This document shows, in pieces, positions 19,140 to 31,173 of a DNA stretch of 32,526 nucleotides. The DNA is taken from positions 1,027,628 to 1,060,153 of the forward strand of contig BFEA01000251.1 of the NCBI GenBank assembly GCA_003427395.1, read 5' to 3'. A program made the position numbers and the translations under genes. Source of the stretch: Chara braunii (taxonomy: Eukaryota; Streptophyta; Charophyceae; Charales; Characeae). Each line of letters starts with the position of its first letter. Within the stretch, counting starts at the first letter, position 1. The notes below the pieces were generated by a model, which was not told the DNA's origin, did no database searches, and worked only from the letters and a program-made list of their open reading frames with translations.

Positions 19140-20510
19140 TCACGAGCCTCGCCTCATCATTCTGTCCGAACTCGGAATCAAATCTGCATCTCTGAGTATG
19201 AATTTTCGAAGTCGGGAGCCGGATACTATACCATGGGATTTCGTGCCATCCATCTCTGCTAGCTCATTAGCCTTGCCTTTCACCTCTCTGATGATCCTGA
19301 AAGGTCCCATCCACCTAGCCTCCAATCTCTTGGTCCTCTGTGTCTCGAGAGATGTATCATGCAGAAGTCCAATATCCCCGACCTGAAGGTGTTCCTTCTT
19401 GATGTACCTCTTGCTGTTCTATCGTGTCTGATCAGATAACCTGTTGTCGGACATCCTCTTTGTGGCCTCAATTATGGCTTCATCCCCTTCCTTGATTTGC
19501 CTGATCCTCAGCCTCAACAACTCCTATGTGGAGTATGTCTCTCTCTGTGCCTCATGGGTCCAGGTCTCAACCAGGTTCTCAATGGGAGAAGTAGCATACC
19601 CGTCGTACCAGAGTGTAACAGGTGCATAACCTGTAGTTCGTTTGACAGTCACATTGTCAGCATAAACAACCACTCTCAAGAAAGATGGTCAGTTTCTAGA
19701 ATCACCTGGTCACCATTTTGATATAGCACCCTTCAGTGTCTTGTAACCTCTTTCAACTGGTGCGTTAGCCTGAGGAAGATATGGTGTCACAAATCTGATC
19801 CTGACCCCAAGTTTGAACATGAGTTGTCTGACCATCTCGTTCTTGAACTTTGATCCTTGATCAGCCACAAACTCACGTATGAAGGGGTACCTTAGGTAAA
19901 TTTTCGATAAATTTTCTCGATCCAATCGGCCATTGCCCTTGCGGTTTTCTTACGGATGGTTTTTGCTTCAACATAACCAGACATATTATCTCTCATATTT
20001 AATACATTTCATTTCATCCTTACCAGGCGGCATAGTGATTAGATCAAGGTGAACAGTACTACCAGGCTCAACAAGGACAGTAGGGTATAAGGGTTCAATC
20101 AATCTCATACATGACCTTTTATGACAGGCTTCACATGACTTACAATATCTCATAGCCATATCCCTCAGGCCATCTCAGTGATATAGTTGGGATACTTTAT
20201 AGTATGTAGCATCAGCACCCTTATGACCCCCTGCTAGACCCTCATGCAGCGCGGCGATCACCTCTAGTTGGGTTTCCTTACCACACACCACTCTCAGTGG
20301 CGGCAGTCCTTCCTTAGCATCCACGAAAAGGTGACCCCTACGTAGTCTAATGGTCCTTTTTGTCTTCTCGTGGTAGAACTCGTCCAACTGATTATTGTTC
20401 ATCACCATACCGATCCTCTTATACTCTCCCTCATATGCTTCCTTTCTCAACTTTCCTTCAACGTTCTCACTTAGCTCCTGGTCATCTAACCCATCTTCTA
20501 TTTCATTCAA
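19140..20510 (-). pseudogene. Element B integrase, broken
   Basis: Integrase inserts the element cDNA into host DNA. The N-terminal zinc domain (20510 downward) has the HHCC spacing, with HEGLAGGH, then YKVSQLYH, a TGA at 20175-20177 where Trp is expected, and on the same frame YCKSCEACHKRS. The catalytic core begins VHLDLITMPPG (first Asp); after further stops, the 19925-19710 segment carries VADQGSKF (second Asp) and NAPVERGYKTLK (Glu), completing the DDE set. The C-terminal GPF domain, WMGPFRIIREV, is at 19325-19140. Stops and frameshifts rule out function. Sequence after the GPF domain is lost at the junction. Confidence 0.85.
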
Positions 20511-20564
20511 TCGACGTTCAACAATCCTTGAACTCTCAGCTAACTCATGACCTGCAACTGCGGC

Positions 20565-21105
20565 TTATTCTATCATCCCATACCATCCTTCCTCCTCATC
20601 CTCCTGAGTCAAAAGGTAGGAGAGGTAGGGATCTTCGTTTTCCTCCCAGGAGTCCTGTCTACTGGTTGCCATGGCTGAGGCCGTATAACAACTGGGAGCA
20701 GGAGGTAACCGTCCATCGTCGGCTTGCATAAGAAACTCGTCGATGAAGGGTGCTTCCTTGAGAGATTCCTCATCTATTGACCCCCATTCCACGCGGCTCA
20801 ACCCATCGGTTCGATTCTTATCAGTAGGTACCTTCTCTAATACGAAATCATACGTCCATATATGAGCTATCCACCTACTGACCGTAACGTCTACTTGTTG
20901 ATGCCTCTTGAGAGCTCCGATCACTGTCGTGGAATCCGTTCTTAGGATGAATCTTCGCCCCATAATGTAGTGTTTGAACATCCTTAAATAGTGCAGAATT
21001 GCCAACAGCTCCTTCCTTAATTAAATATAGCCTGTCGACCGAATTAAGGGTGCGACTCTCGAACCTAAGTGGCCACTCTTTGGGCTCCTCCCTTCTAGGA
21101 AGCAC
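20565..21105 (-). pseudogene. Element B RNase H domain and linker
   Basis: RNase H removes the RNA strand during cDNA synthesis. The open part 21005-20565 reads LAILHYLRMFKHYI-like sequence, then FILRTDSTTVIGALK (catalytic Asp in RTD), and ends with KVPTDKNRTDGLSRV (last Asp in TDGLSR), the usual end of Ty3-type RNase H. The upstream piece (PLRFESRTLNS) lies in another frame at 21105-20875, so a frameshift separates it from the start of this domain. An acidic linker (SWEENEDPYLSYLLTQEDEE) follows towards integrase. Confidence 0.8.
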
Positions 21106-21719
21106 CTAAAACCTAGAATTGTTACCTCCTTTTGAAATAATAACGATTTCAGCCCACTGGCTGTTAAGTTGTACTTAGTCAACCTTTCCAATACCCTTGC
21201 CACTCCTTGCGCATGTTCCCACACAAACCGCCTGACTCGACCATCCACTAAAGTCTCATCCTTTTCCTTTGGTCCCTTAACTAGGTTGTCATCGATGTAT
21301 GGGAAGGTAATCTTTGGACATATGTCCTCCATGACCTTCAGCATGTCTCGTTGGACAACCACGGCCCCATTCGTCCACCCCTGAGGCACCACACACATTT
21401 GTATGAGGCCTCTAGGTGTATGCATGGCGGTCATCACCCGACTAGTAGGATCTATGGGGAACTGGTCATAGCCAGAGTATAAGTCTATTAGGGAGTAAAT
21501 GCTTCTTCCGGTGAAAGACTCGGCCAATAGATCTGCGTTGGGTAAGCTACCCGCATCGCGAACTGTTGTTGAGTTTAATTTTTGCAAGTTTTGTATCCAG
21601 CGTAGACCATCGCCAGGCTTCCAAAAATAGAACCAGTGATTCGCATAAGCGCCATCTGCTGACTCTGCGACGTTGGAGGCGATCTTCTTCCTTCTGAGCA
21701 TATTTCGTGGGTGTGTCAT
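21021..21719 (-). pseudogene. Element B reverse transcriptase
   Basis: The longest intact piece of this pol, 232 codons. It reads LRWIQNLQKLNSTTVRD, then motif A DLYSGYDQFPID, motif B VPQGWTNGAVVVQRDM and motif C YIDD (21288-21299), followed by the thumb-side RRFVWEHAQGVARVLERL. These are Ty3/gypsy RT blocks in correct order. The end differs: after EVTILGFRCFLEGR the frame runs off to LIRSTGYI, meaning the RT connection is deleted or shifted. The upstream end touches a 398-bp tandem duplication. Confidence 0.88.
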
Positions 21720-22408
21720 TTCAAGGTGTGTGACGAATGGTCCAGATTTTGACCATCTTAATCATGTCAACGTCCAGTCGTCCCCTCTCCTCATCATTAA
21801 AGGAAAAGGCACCACTGTAGTTTTGACATAATTCACAGATGAAGTCCTTCTTAGCCGCCAGAAGGAAGTCGTTTGCTCCTATCTTCATTATCTTGAGCTT
21901 CTCTAGAGTAACTCTTCCTTCTTTTAATGCAGTCTATCTCAATCCTTTAATTATTGTCCTTTCCTTCTCTAATGCTTCATTGTAGTCCTTTTCTATCACG
22001 ACTGCCACCACCAGGCTTTCAAAAAGTAGAACCAGTGATTGGCATAAGCGCCATCTGCTGGCTCTGCGACGTTGGAGGCGATCTTCTTCCTTCTGAGCAT
22101 ATTTCGTGGGCTTGTCATTCCAAGATGTGTGACGAATGGTCCAGATTTTGACCATCTTAATCATGTCAACGTCCAGTCGTCCCCTCTCCTCATCATTAAA
22201 GGAAAAGGCACCATTGTACTTTTGACAGAATTCACATATGAAGTCCTTCTTAGTCGGCAGAAGGAAGTCTTCGGCTCCTACCTTCATTATCTTGAGCCTC
22301 TCTAGAGTAGCTCTTCCTTCTTTTAATGCAGCCTCTCTCAATCCTTTAATTTTTTCCTTTCCTTCTCTAATACTTCATTGTAGTCTTTTTCTATCACGAC
22401 TGCCATCA
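21613..22408. repeat. 398-bp tandem duplication inside pol of element B
   Basis: CCAGGCTT with the following sequence starts at 21613 and again at 22011; the two adjacent units of about 398 bp are near identical. Each encodes the protease-RT spacer (TKKDFICEFCQKYNGAFSF on the minus strand, 22341-21934 in the better copy) and the start of the RT region. The duplication puts a broken second copy of the spacer in front of RT. Confidence 0.9.
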
Positions 22409-22456
22409 GATTCTTCTTAACGCCCTTGCGTTTATACTTCCTCTTGGATCCGGTGG

Positions 22457-23250
22457 CTATTTTCCTAAAAAAGGCCTAGTTGCAGAGAAGATGAGCTGCA
22501 TCGTGCCGGTTTTCGCTGCCCTCAGAGCATCCTTAAATCCTTTCATTTCTCTCTTATCGCCCAACTCCTTGGCTTTATTCAGGTGCTTGAGCATCTTCTT
22601 GATATCGTTTACCTTGACTGTTGTCTCCTCGTCCGTTATCGCACTTTCTTTTAGCTTTGTCCGTACTTCCTCAATCAGCTTGTTGGATTCTCTACGCTCA
22701 AGGGAGTTAACATGTCGCTGATGGTGAGGATAATGCCTATCACTTGTTACAAAAGCTTGCTCTTGTCCAATGATGGGGTCTTGGAGAGAGAGCCAGGCTG
22801 CCCTATCATGGCCAAAGAACGCACAAGCCTCCATCCTATGTAGGAAAGGGGCTTCTAAGATGAAATCATGATCCAAGTTAGGAACCACAAACCCTAGGAT
22901 CTCGATCCGTAAAGTTCCAATTCGGATAGGTACATCATCAATGAACCCCTCCAAAGGAAGGAATCCGATTATATTGGAGGGCTGGTGATTGGCTTTCCTA
23001 TCTATTCCAAGTCCACATGACCTCATTGTGGCAAGGACATAAGCACCATCTCGGCCCCAGAGTCCACTAGGGCTCTAACTTTTACGTCGTTTACGAAAAT
23101 ATTTAAGTAACCGCACGACATGTTACCGAACCTCGTCTTGGTACCAGGTGGGGCTCTCTCCACATGCTTAAGAAAGAGACTTAGGTTGTTGATTTCTACC
23201 TTTCGCCTCTCAACCATCTTCTTGAGCTCCTCCCTAAACTTTGGCACCAA
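22457..23250 (-). pseudogene. Element B aspartic protease region
   Basis: The piece 23250-23023 ends VKVRALVDSGAEMVLMSLPQ; DSGAE (23050-23064) is the retropepsin active site. A TGA follows directly, and the sequence resumes in another frame at 23026-22457 with FVVPNLDHDFILEAPFL, which matches the (D/L)..(D/V)ILG..(W/F)L strand late in the protease fold. A long charged helical stretch (EEVRTKLKESAITDEETTVK and onward) leads to the RT spacer. Confidence 0.72.
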
Positions 23251-23430
23251 GGTTGTCGCCTCTTTCCAGGATAGGGTGATTACGGTTTCTTCAAGTAGTT
23301 CTTTACCACTTCATCTCTCGAGACACCCTCTTCGACCTCAGATCTCAAGACCACTTTCCTCTTCTTCCCAACAACTTTCCTTTCCTTTTCCTTCCTTCAC
23401 TAGATCCTTGCTCCCATCAATCAATTGATC

Positions 23431-24796
23431 TTAAACCTTCTCCCGCTTTTTCTCTTCGACCTCCTTCTGATTGATATGCGATACATTCAGCCTTCGACTT
23501 CCAGAACTGTTGGCTTGGGCCACTATCTCCAGAGGTAATATACCATCAAAGGTGATAGCATTAACCCTAGCCTTCTTCTTTTTATCCTTATTGGCCTTAA
23601 CCTTCTCTAGGATTACTGCTCGCATCCCTCCTTTGATTAAAAAATTCACCTTTTTCCAATTGGAATCACAGATGTGCCCATTGGCATTTCTCTTGACAAT
23701 CTCTTTTTCAAGTTCCTTCTTTATCGTTGGACACCGGGTTAGAGTATGGCCTTCCTCGTCACAATAATAACATCGGAAGGGGCCATCTCTCCTTTGCCAA
23801 TCTCGGTTCCTATTATCCTTCCGCCAATCCCGGTCGCGCTTCTTATCCTATTTCTTTCTCTTTTCTCTTATTCTCTGCCTAGCGTCGTCACCATCACTAC
23901 TTTCGCTCTCACTCTCACTCTTATCCTTTTGCTTTTTCTTTTTCCTTTCCTCCTTATCTTCTTCAGATCTAACTAAAGTCTGTGTTGTTGGGGCAAGAAG
24001 GGTCAACTTTTCGAAGCTATAAAGCTTAACAAGAAGACCAAGGATCTCCTCGGCCTTCAAGTTTCATCCCGCAACTGCCTCAATATTTCTTTCTCTCGCA
24101 CTAGCGATTGCTTTCATCAATTCCAAAGACCACTTTCGGTTGGACATCGAAGGTAGCTCACGAACCATTTCAACTACTTCCCACTTCAGAGGGTAACGAG
24201 CAGTGCGTCTTACCACACTCTTTCTTTCATCCTCTGTGAAATTGGTTAGCAGGACATGACACTTTTGCGCCTTATCCAGGAAGAGTACTCTCCGCGCAAC
24301 CCGTTCAAAATCCTCTAGGAATTGGTCGAGAGTAGCGTACTTGGAGCGTCGTACATCCAACAAATTTTGCATGGTTGTTGAGACGTCGTACTTGGCATAT
24401 TCGTCCAGCATCTTTTGTTTAACATCCGAAAGTTGTCAGCCCTTGTGTCATTTTTGTCAATGACACCCTCATCTTAGGCTCAACATAGGCTAATAGAGCC
24501 TTCAACTTTTGTTTATGTGACCAACCGTGACTCATTCCAAAGACATCATAGTCCTCAAAAAACTCTCTAACTTTAGTCCCATCAAAGCAGGGTATGTTCT
24601 TTGAAGGTACCTTAGCTCTCGGGAGGTCTAGTTGGACGTTCATAGTGTCCATCCCAGTCTTCATGGCCTCTATTTGGTTCAACATCTCTCGAAGAACCGT
24701 GGTAGTGGTCACTTCTCCGTCCCCTGCGGAGGAACTGGCACGGCTCTGCCGTGCATTCGGCCCTTTGGCCATCCTGTCTAGTTTATACGAAAGCAA
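23431..24796 (-). pseudogene. Element B gag with zinc knuckle, broken
   Basis: It starts at ATG 24796 or the internal MAKGPNARQ at about 24772. The first part includes LREMLNQIEAMKTGMD and PCFDGTKVREFFEDYDVF, the Ty3/gypsy gag-core entry. A frameshift near 24.42 kb leads to 24411-24064 with LDQFLEDFERVARRVLFLDK. Next comes a charged region (KKKKQKDKSESESESSDGDD) with a TAG near 23848, and then a complete CCHC zinc knuckle, CYYCDEEGHTLTRC, at 23731-23772. The tail runs to 23431 before protease. Damage is moderate: at least one frameshift and one stop. Confidence 0.82.
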
Positions 24797-25800
24797 TCAG
24801 ACTCGTCTCATTCACACTTTTCATGTATGTAAACAGCAACACAACTAACTAGTGACATGCGCCCACACAATACTGAGAGATATGGCCTCCAAGTAAGAGT
24901 TCACTTCCATTGGCTATGGCGACTCAGCGCCCAACAACCCACTGTTCACACACACCGGATCACCCTGGATATCCCACACGCGACTCACCGAACACTCTCA
25001 CAACACACACATGTCGCCCTAAGCTACAGCTATGGCAGCGCTAGCTGCCTCTACCCTATCGCTATGGCTACACTGCATCACTCTCGCCCACTTCGACTCC
25101 GGGCCTACTGCAGACCTCCTCGCACAAGACGTTGAGACAACGCTTCCGCATGGCTTCCGCAGGAATGAATGAATGGCTGTGCGCGGCCTCTTGATTTATA
25201 CTTTTGTGACTCGTTGGTCTGCCCTGTTTCCCTGGCCCACGGTGCACACAGTCCCAGACGGTACTTGCTTGACTGGACTGGACTGACTAGACTGGGACTA
25301 CTGACTCTACACGGTGGACTTCCACCACTTGCCCACTTGCCTTGACCTCCAGTGGGCTAACACCCCGAAAGGCCACTTCTAGAAGGATCTACTTGGCCTT
25401 TCGGTCCTGTAGCAACTACGACTTTGCCCTTTCAGGTAAGTAGCGGCTACGACTTTGACCCTTCGGACAGTCTACAGCTAAGACCTCTGGACTGTCTAGA
25501 CTCCTACCCGATAGGTTTACAATTGGAATCCCCTATACCCTGCAACTTACGACATCCTACCTACCACTGGCGATCCTACAGGTCGCAGGTTCAACCCTAC
25601 GGGTTGACACAGGTACTGTAGGTAAGGTGGGGATTTAGGGATCGAACCTTGGGATCTGCATTGGATACTGCGAACTGGGGAATACCGTTTCAAATACCTC
25701 CTCCTCAACAATCGCAGTCACGCCGTAGCCATAAGTGCAAAGGCCACTGGTAAGCCCACAAGCCTGTGACACTCCTTTAGTCGCCTCGTACGGTAGAACG
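24797..25800 (-). mobile_element. Element B: 5' LTR
   Basis: Read on the minus strand this matches LTR A block by block, including the TATA box (plus-strand GATTTATA at 25193-25200) and GAATGAATGAATGGCT (25164-25179). Gag begins within 30-100 bases of its inner end; no convincing primer binding site was found there. The outer boundary is uncertain; similarity with A persists to about 25.74 kb. No 3' LTR was found, so B is truncated near 19.14 kb. Confidence 0.7.
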
Positions 25801-28169
25801 CACAGTATATCAGTTGACGGCCTAATCTGCCTACGTAGTTGCCCTGTCGCCACTTCACTCCCCAGTGTATGGCGCTACAGTGGGAGAGGTGGGCCTGTAG
25901 TTCGCGCAGCTTGCCTATCGCTCCTCCGTATGACGTGAAAAACTGCCCCTCTTCAATATGCGGCCACACAGGCTAGTGGCCCATCTCCCTACCACTCCTA
26001 ACCACCGGGAGGAGCAGCGCCCCAGCACACGGGTAAGTGTTCCAAACACAGCCCGCTCACAATCCCTGTTCCACACGCTCGGTAGTCTTCCCTCCTGCAG
26101 GTAGGTCCTTCAACCCTCGTGACCAGCTTCTTGCTATTCCCAATCTTCAAAATAATAAGTTCCTCGGCTAGCCAACAGGCCTCCTGATCCCGCGGCTCGC
26201 TCCTCGGTCCCCTAGCCGGCAAGGCAAACAGCGAATCTGGGAGTGATTAATTGGACAGCCCACAAGTGAGTCTCCTACCCCGCGGCCGTGCACTGGCTTG
26301 CTCGTTACTCTGTACGTTGGAGTACGCTTATCTGAATGAACCTTCCGCCGGAACGAGGGTAGGTGCACCTCCTTTCCAAGGCGCAGCCTTGCATCAATAT
26401 TGGACGAAAACTAACACTCAACACTCGAATCTAACCCTTTCATAAGATTCGCAGTATAACGAAACACCTAAACAAACCTTCTATTCGCTCGATTTTATCC
26501 AGAGACGAGCGAGATACACGTTTCTCAGTCTTCACCTCCCTCGTCTCCACCACCGTCCGTGCACTCGTTTTCTCTAGTATCGCTGTTTCTACTAACTTTC
26601 TTCGTAAGCTGACCTCATATTCGAGGTCGCCCCGGCCTAAAACCTCCGGAACGAAACCTCCCTCACCCGTTTTCGTATAGAAACGGGTGAGATCGACGAT
26701 TTCATCTTCCTCCTCCGTTCCCCGCCATCTCCATAACTCTATGCGAACTCTTCTTTTCTACGAACAGAACTACTTAACTCCGAATCCGGTTTCGCAAACG
26801 GGCTCTCCCCACTTAAAACCAAGAGACTCGGCTTTTATCGAGGAGTAGGAACTCATGATCTCTTTCCCCGTCTCAACTTGCGGATGGATCCGGTTGCGGA
26901 TCGTGACCTGGTGCATTCGCCTATTCTGTGCCTGCACCTTGTTTCAGTGCCCCGTCACTTTGCCTCATTCACAGCGCTCCACCCTGCCTTGCTCCATCCG
27001 CTCGCTGCTCCGACTTAGTGCCCGCCGTTCTACTAGCAGTTTCCTCCTCTCCATGCTATTGCAGCGCTCGCTGGCTCGCTGCCTGTCTTCCCTGCCTTGT
27101 CGGTCGATGCCCGTTATGCCACTCTTCGACTCCGCAACCGCCCCACTTGCTAGCCCCGACTCTCCCTCACGGTTTCATCCCGTCTACAGTCCGATTGCGG
27201 TAAGGGAAACTTCGGGGGAGGCCAGGTATCGACCGGATCGAACAGTCTGTCATCGTATACCTGGCTCACGTGCGACCCGCTCGCCGTAATATTGCGGGTT
27301 TCCCCCACAGAGCCACGGGACCTTGTCTGCCAGGATCATGGCCTAGGCCAGGGCAGTCAGATGAGTTTTTGATTGACATAACCCACGAGTTAGCGCTTAT
27401 AGCAGCCTAAGCCCACCTAGGAGCGCGCGGCAATTCCCTGTTGGCCCAACCAGCCCCGACAACGACTGGTTTCCGAGGTGCGCGGCCCATATACGATAGC
27501 GTTAGTGGCTCCAAATGCACCGCCCAAAGGGAAGGCGCTGGACCTACTGCTAAAGCAGACGGTGTTCCCACAAAAAAGTCTGCCACTCTGGTTTCTTCCG
27601 ACTCGTGGACCAATCACCCATCGGCCCGTACGCACACTAACTCCTCGATCCGCGTTTCAAGATGGCCAAATGAAGGAATTTTGGCAACATCCTGAATACG
27701 CAAGAACCCTTGAGTCAACCAAGGAAGACGCGCGCTCAAGATCCTCGGCCGCAGCGACGACCCTCCAAGTCGGCGCCAGGTCTAGATTCGGAGAACGCCA
27801 AGACATAAAAATAATTAACAATGACGATAAATAAATAACATATTGTTAGAAAACTTTAATTGTCATCGACGACTGAAAGGAACTGCCGACGCCGTCCTTC
27901 GCACGTACGCACAAGTCATAGGCACGCACTCCAATCAAAGGACGGAATCCTTTTAATCCTGATTTAATCTGAAAATGAAAATTTGGTCGGTGATTACGCC
28001 GACTCTTCAATCATTAACAATTAAAAAGATCACGCGCGCCTCAAATATGTGCGCCCACACACTCTCTATTTTAGTCAACCATCCAGTCAACCTAAACTAC
28101 AGATTCCGCCACGCCTCGCGTGGTATACTTAGACTTTAAACAAAACTTATTTTTTGTCGTTTGCAAAAA
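25801..28169. other. Intergenic or element remnant with no recognised gene
   Basis: No recognisable protein domain was seen on either strand. Visible structure includes an 11-bp stem hairpin at 26662-26691 (CTCACCCGTTT with AAACGGGTGAG), a 7-bp TCGCTCG/CGAGCGA pair near 26486-26511, and a plus-strand open frame at 27478-27834 (118 codons) with no known motif. Part may be the outer portion of LTR B or the 3' end of element E. Confidence 0.4.
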
Positions 28170-28215
28170 TCAGGGCGGATACCCTTGTAAGGGTATTCGC
28201 ACTGACACCGTGATC
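28170..28215. repeat. Palindromic segment resembling the LTR end of element E
   Basis: AATACCCTTACAAGGGTAT (minus strand) is self-complementary and resembles the sequence close to E's primer binding site (AATACCCTTGTCAAGGTATT at 31195-31217 on the minus strand). Because it is palindromic, its orientation, and so whether it marks an LTR start or end, cannot be decided. Confidence 0.5.
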
Positions 28216-28263
28216 TTCGGGAAGAAACTCGACATTGTCTAACACCCGACTCCTTAGCGACCC

Positions 28264-30918
28264 TCATGATTGCCATTCCTCACCTTGGTCCTTCTTCATC
28301 TTTGATCTGCCTACCAAGTCTTCTAGCCTGACCCTTTTCTGGGCATCTTCTTGCAATAGCACGTCGTCAACACTAATACTGTACTGTTTCCTATTTCTTA
28401 AAACAACATTAAGAATAGGCTCCCAGTTCTCGCCGTTGACGAAGCTATTTGGAATAGGACTTAGGAAACTCGCATACTCGGTAGGCTCCACTCTCCAGGT
28501 AACCTTTTTACCTCCCTTCTTGAGTTCGTCCGTTGTATTTGCAGACGTAATTGAGTGCCCATTCGTGACACCGCCGTATACCACTGCCAGATCTTCCTAG
28601 TCAGTGGAGAGTATATATGCACATCATGCTCATCGGTCTCTAGGAAGGGAGTTACTAACACATACACCTTCTCCTTCGCCTCAGGTATGGCCAGGACAGT
28701 GTATCTCTCAATTTCATAGGAAATGCCCCTCTGACCGTGAAGGGTCTCAAATTTTGTATTAAGCGCGAGATGACCGAGGAGTTATTATTAGGTAGTGTTC
28801 TTCCTTCTGCCTTCTCCCAAATATGCTTACTTCCTAGAAAACTAGCATGTCCCTCAACGATAATAAGATTTTTTCCATTGTCAGGTGAGGAAAAATTCAG
28901 GAGAGGTCTAGTCGTGGACTTCAAATCGGTGCTCAAAAGCTTCAAACAGTAGTGACTTTAGCTTTATGACTATTGTCCTTTCTTGCCTTATCAATTGTAG
29001 CAATAGCTTCCAAAAGAGGCGTCCAGTCCCTCCTGTCGGCAAAGCTATCCGTAGGTTACTCTCTCGCTTCAAATTTTGAAGTAATCTCTTTATTCGCAAG
29101 TGATGGATGTATACTCTCCTTGGGCATTCTAAATAACCTTCTTCTTCTTCTATTCCTTCTCGTGCATAAACTCTCACATCAAGCCCGTCGGTCTTAAAAG
29201 AATCTAACTATTGGAACATAAAGTACCAAACGCCCTTCCTCACAGACGTCATGCCTTAATATCTCGAAAGGGTTGTCAATTTCAGTCACTTTATCTAACC
29301 ATCCAGGAGAGGTCTCGTCGTGGACTTCAGAGAGGTCTCGTCGTGGACTTCAAATCGATGCTCAAAAGCTTCAAACAACAGTGACTTTAGCTTTATGACT
29401 ATCGTCCTTTCTTGCCTTATCAATTGTAGCAATAGCTTCCAAAAGAGGCATCCAGTCCCTCCTGTCGGCGAAGTTATCCGTAGGTTACTCTCTCGCGCAA
29501 ATTTTGAAGTAATCTCTTTATTCGCAAGTGATGGATGTATACTCTCCTTAGGCATTCTAAATAACCTTCTTCTTCTTTTATTCCTTCTCGTGCATAAACT
29601 CTCACATCAAGCCCGTCAGTCTTGAAGAATCTAACTATTGGAACATAGAGTACCAAACGCCCTTCCTCACAGACGTAATGCCTTAATATCTCGAAAGGGT
29701 TGTCAATTTCAGTCACTTTATCTAACCATCCTCTACCAATGGTCACAGTCGCAATTGACATAGAGTTTTAACATTCTAGTATCATTGCCTTGGGTTGCCC
29801 CTAGTGCTTCTAGCCAGACTACCCGCTGGTTTTTGTCCAGGTAAGATGGTCTGATCTCTCGCATGTAGCATCACTCTTCTACCATCCGAACTCTTGCAAT
29901 CCAGCAGATGTTTAACATTAGTCTAATCCGTAATTGCTCTAAAAGCAGCCACTTGCATAAGCTCAAGATAGTGCTCTACCATGCCAATCACGTCATGTCT
30001 ACCTAGTCTAGTGTCGCATCCTCTCGCAGCCCCAATGACAGTCACTTGCTGCTCGTCTAGATAACCTCAAAGTAAAAACTCTCTCCATCATCAGGGGTGT
30101 AGACATCGATCGGCATAGCTTACCACATTCGATCCCTTAGTACCGCGTTGAGGATTGGTCCCCAATCCTTCCCGTCGTAGAAGCTAACGGGTACAGGAGG
30201 GTTTGGGAATCTCTCAAACTCCCTCGGCAAAACACTCCACGTCACTTTCTTCCCTTGTTGTTTCAACAACCACCTCTCATTTAAGATATACTTAGCAGCA
30301 ACTACCCAGCATGCCTCGGAATTAATCGCTCCCCTTGTTTCAGCAGATACGTATGGTCTCACACCATACTCGTTTGTATCAAGGAATCGGCCTTCAAGAA
30401 CGTATGGGGTCACTTAGTCGTGCTCACAACTCACACATCGCTGAATGACGTATGGGAAAGCACCGTCTGCAGTGATCCTAGTCAGTGCCTCTATCGCTCT
30501 AGTTATTGCCGACATGGGCTGCCTACCAGCTCTGCTTCCTGGGCACTACATTGATGATAGGCTGCGAGTTCCTACCATCGCATAATCTTTTGGGCATCGG
30601 CGGGGTAGGAATCTTCTCATAGACCCTAGGCAATAAGCTCCAACTCGCCTCTATCCCTTGTTGTCTCAACTGATCCCTCTCTGCTTCGACACACCTCACA
30701 ATAACATCCCAGTTGGTAAAGAATCTCGGGTCCTGATCAGCCCCTTCTAGGATGTAGGGTCGAATATCATAATCATCGATGTCAAGGAATCCAGAGACAA
30801 GCACATGCACAATCGTTGTATTTTTCGCACAAGTAATACATTTGACAAATATACAAGGAAAGGCACCAGCACATGTGACACGAGTTAGGGCTTCTAAGAC
30901 ATTATACTCTTCAGTCAT
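28264..30918 (-). pseudogene. Element E coding region made of repeated unassigned modules
   Basis: Several minus-strand open pieces (30918-30523, 30413-30120, 29761-29474, 29177-28908, 28945-28655, 28667-28461, 28584-28264) share one layout. A segment like (F)LD(I/T)(D/N)(D/E)Y(D/G)(I/V)RPY starts a unit. A helix with ERDQLRQQG or KQQGKKVTW follows, then SVLPREFERFPNPPVP, and the unit ends (W/S).PI(L/I)N(A/V)V.R(D/K)R. At least three units are recognisable, about 130 residues each, broken by stops and frameshifts. I know no family with this layout. The Asp-tRNA primer site upstream on the same strand suggests an LTR element whose body lacks visible pol. Gag of a non-autonomous element or a captured host gene are possible. 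Confidence 0.5.
28898..29731. repeat. Tandem duplication of about 430 bp in element E
   Basis: The sequence from about 28898 to 29303 recurs from about 29329 to 29731 (period about 429, for example GTCGTGGACTT at 28911 and 29340). A 25-bp sub-duplication of the unit start lies between them (29304-29328). The copies differ by few bases, so the event is recent. Confidence 0.9.
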
Positions 30919-31155
30919 CAGCTGGTTTCTGACTTACAACTTATCAAGCTGAGGATCCAGAAGATGGGTTCTAAACCCTCGCTTGGGGCCTGAGTCACTT
31001 CAGATAGACTTTTGCAAAAGGCCCCTCTTCTTGGGGCTCCTCTAGCCGAAAGTCTCTCTGACCTGAGTCAGGCCTTGTACGTAGTATGCTAGACTGTTGC
31101 CTAGTCACTGAATATTGTGACCAACGTCCGCTCCCACGAACTCAAAATTTTTGGG

Positions 31156-31173
31156 TCCCCGGCAACGGCGCCA
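31156..31173 (-). other. Primer binding site of element E (Asp-tRNA type)
   Basis: On the minus strand this is TGGCGCCGTTGCCGGGGA, 18 bases equal to the standard plant LTR-element primer site complementary to the 3' end of Asp-tRNA. It fixes the direction (minus) and the inner edge of the LTR just above 31173. Confidence 0.85.

Noticed and set aside
25640-25670. GGTTCGATCCC on the minus strand, a perfect tRNA/SINE B-box
   Set aside because: No A-box at the right distance and no cloverleaf; the word lies inside LTR B and is not conserved in LTR A.
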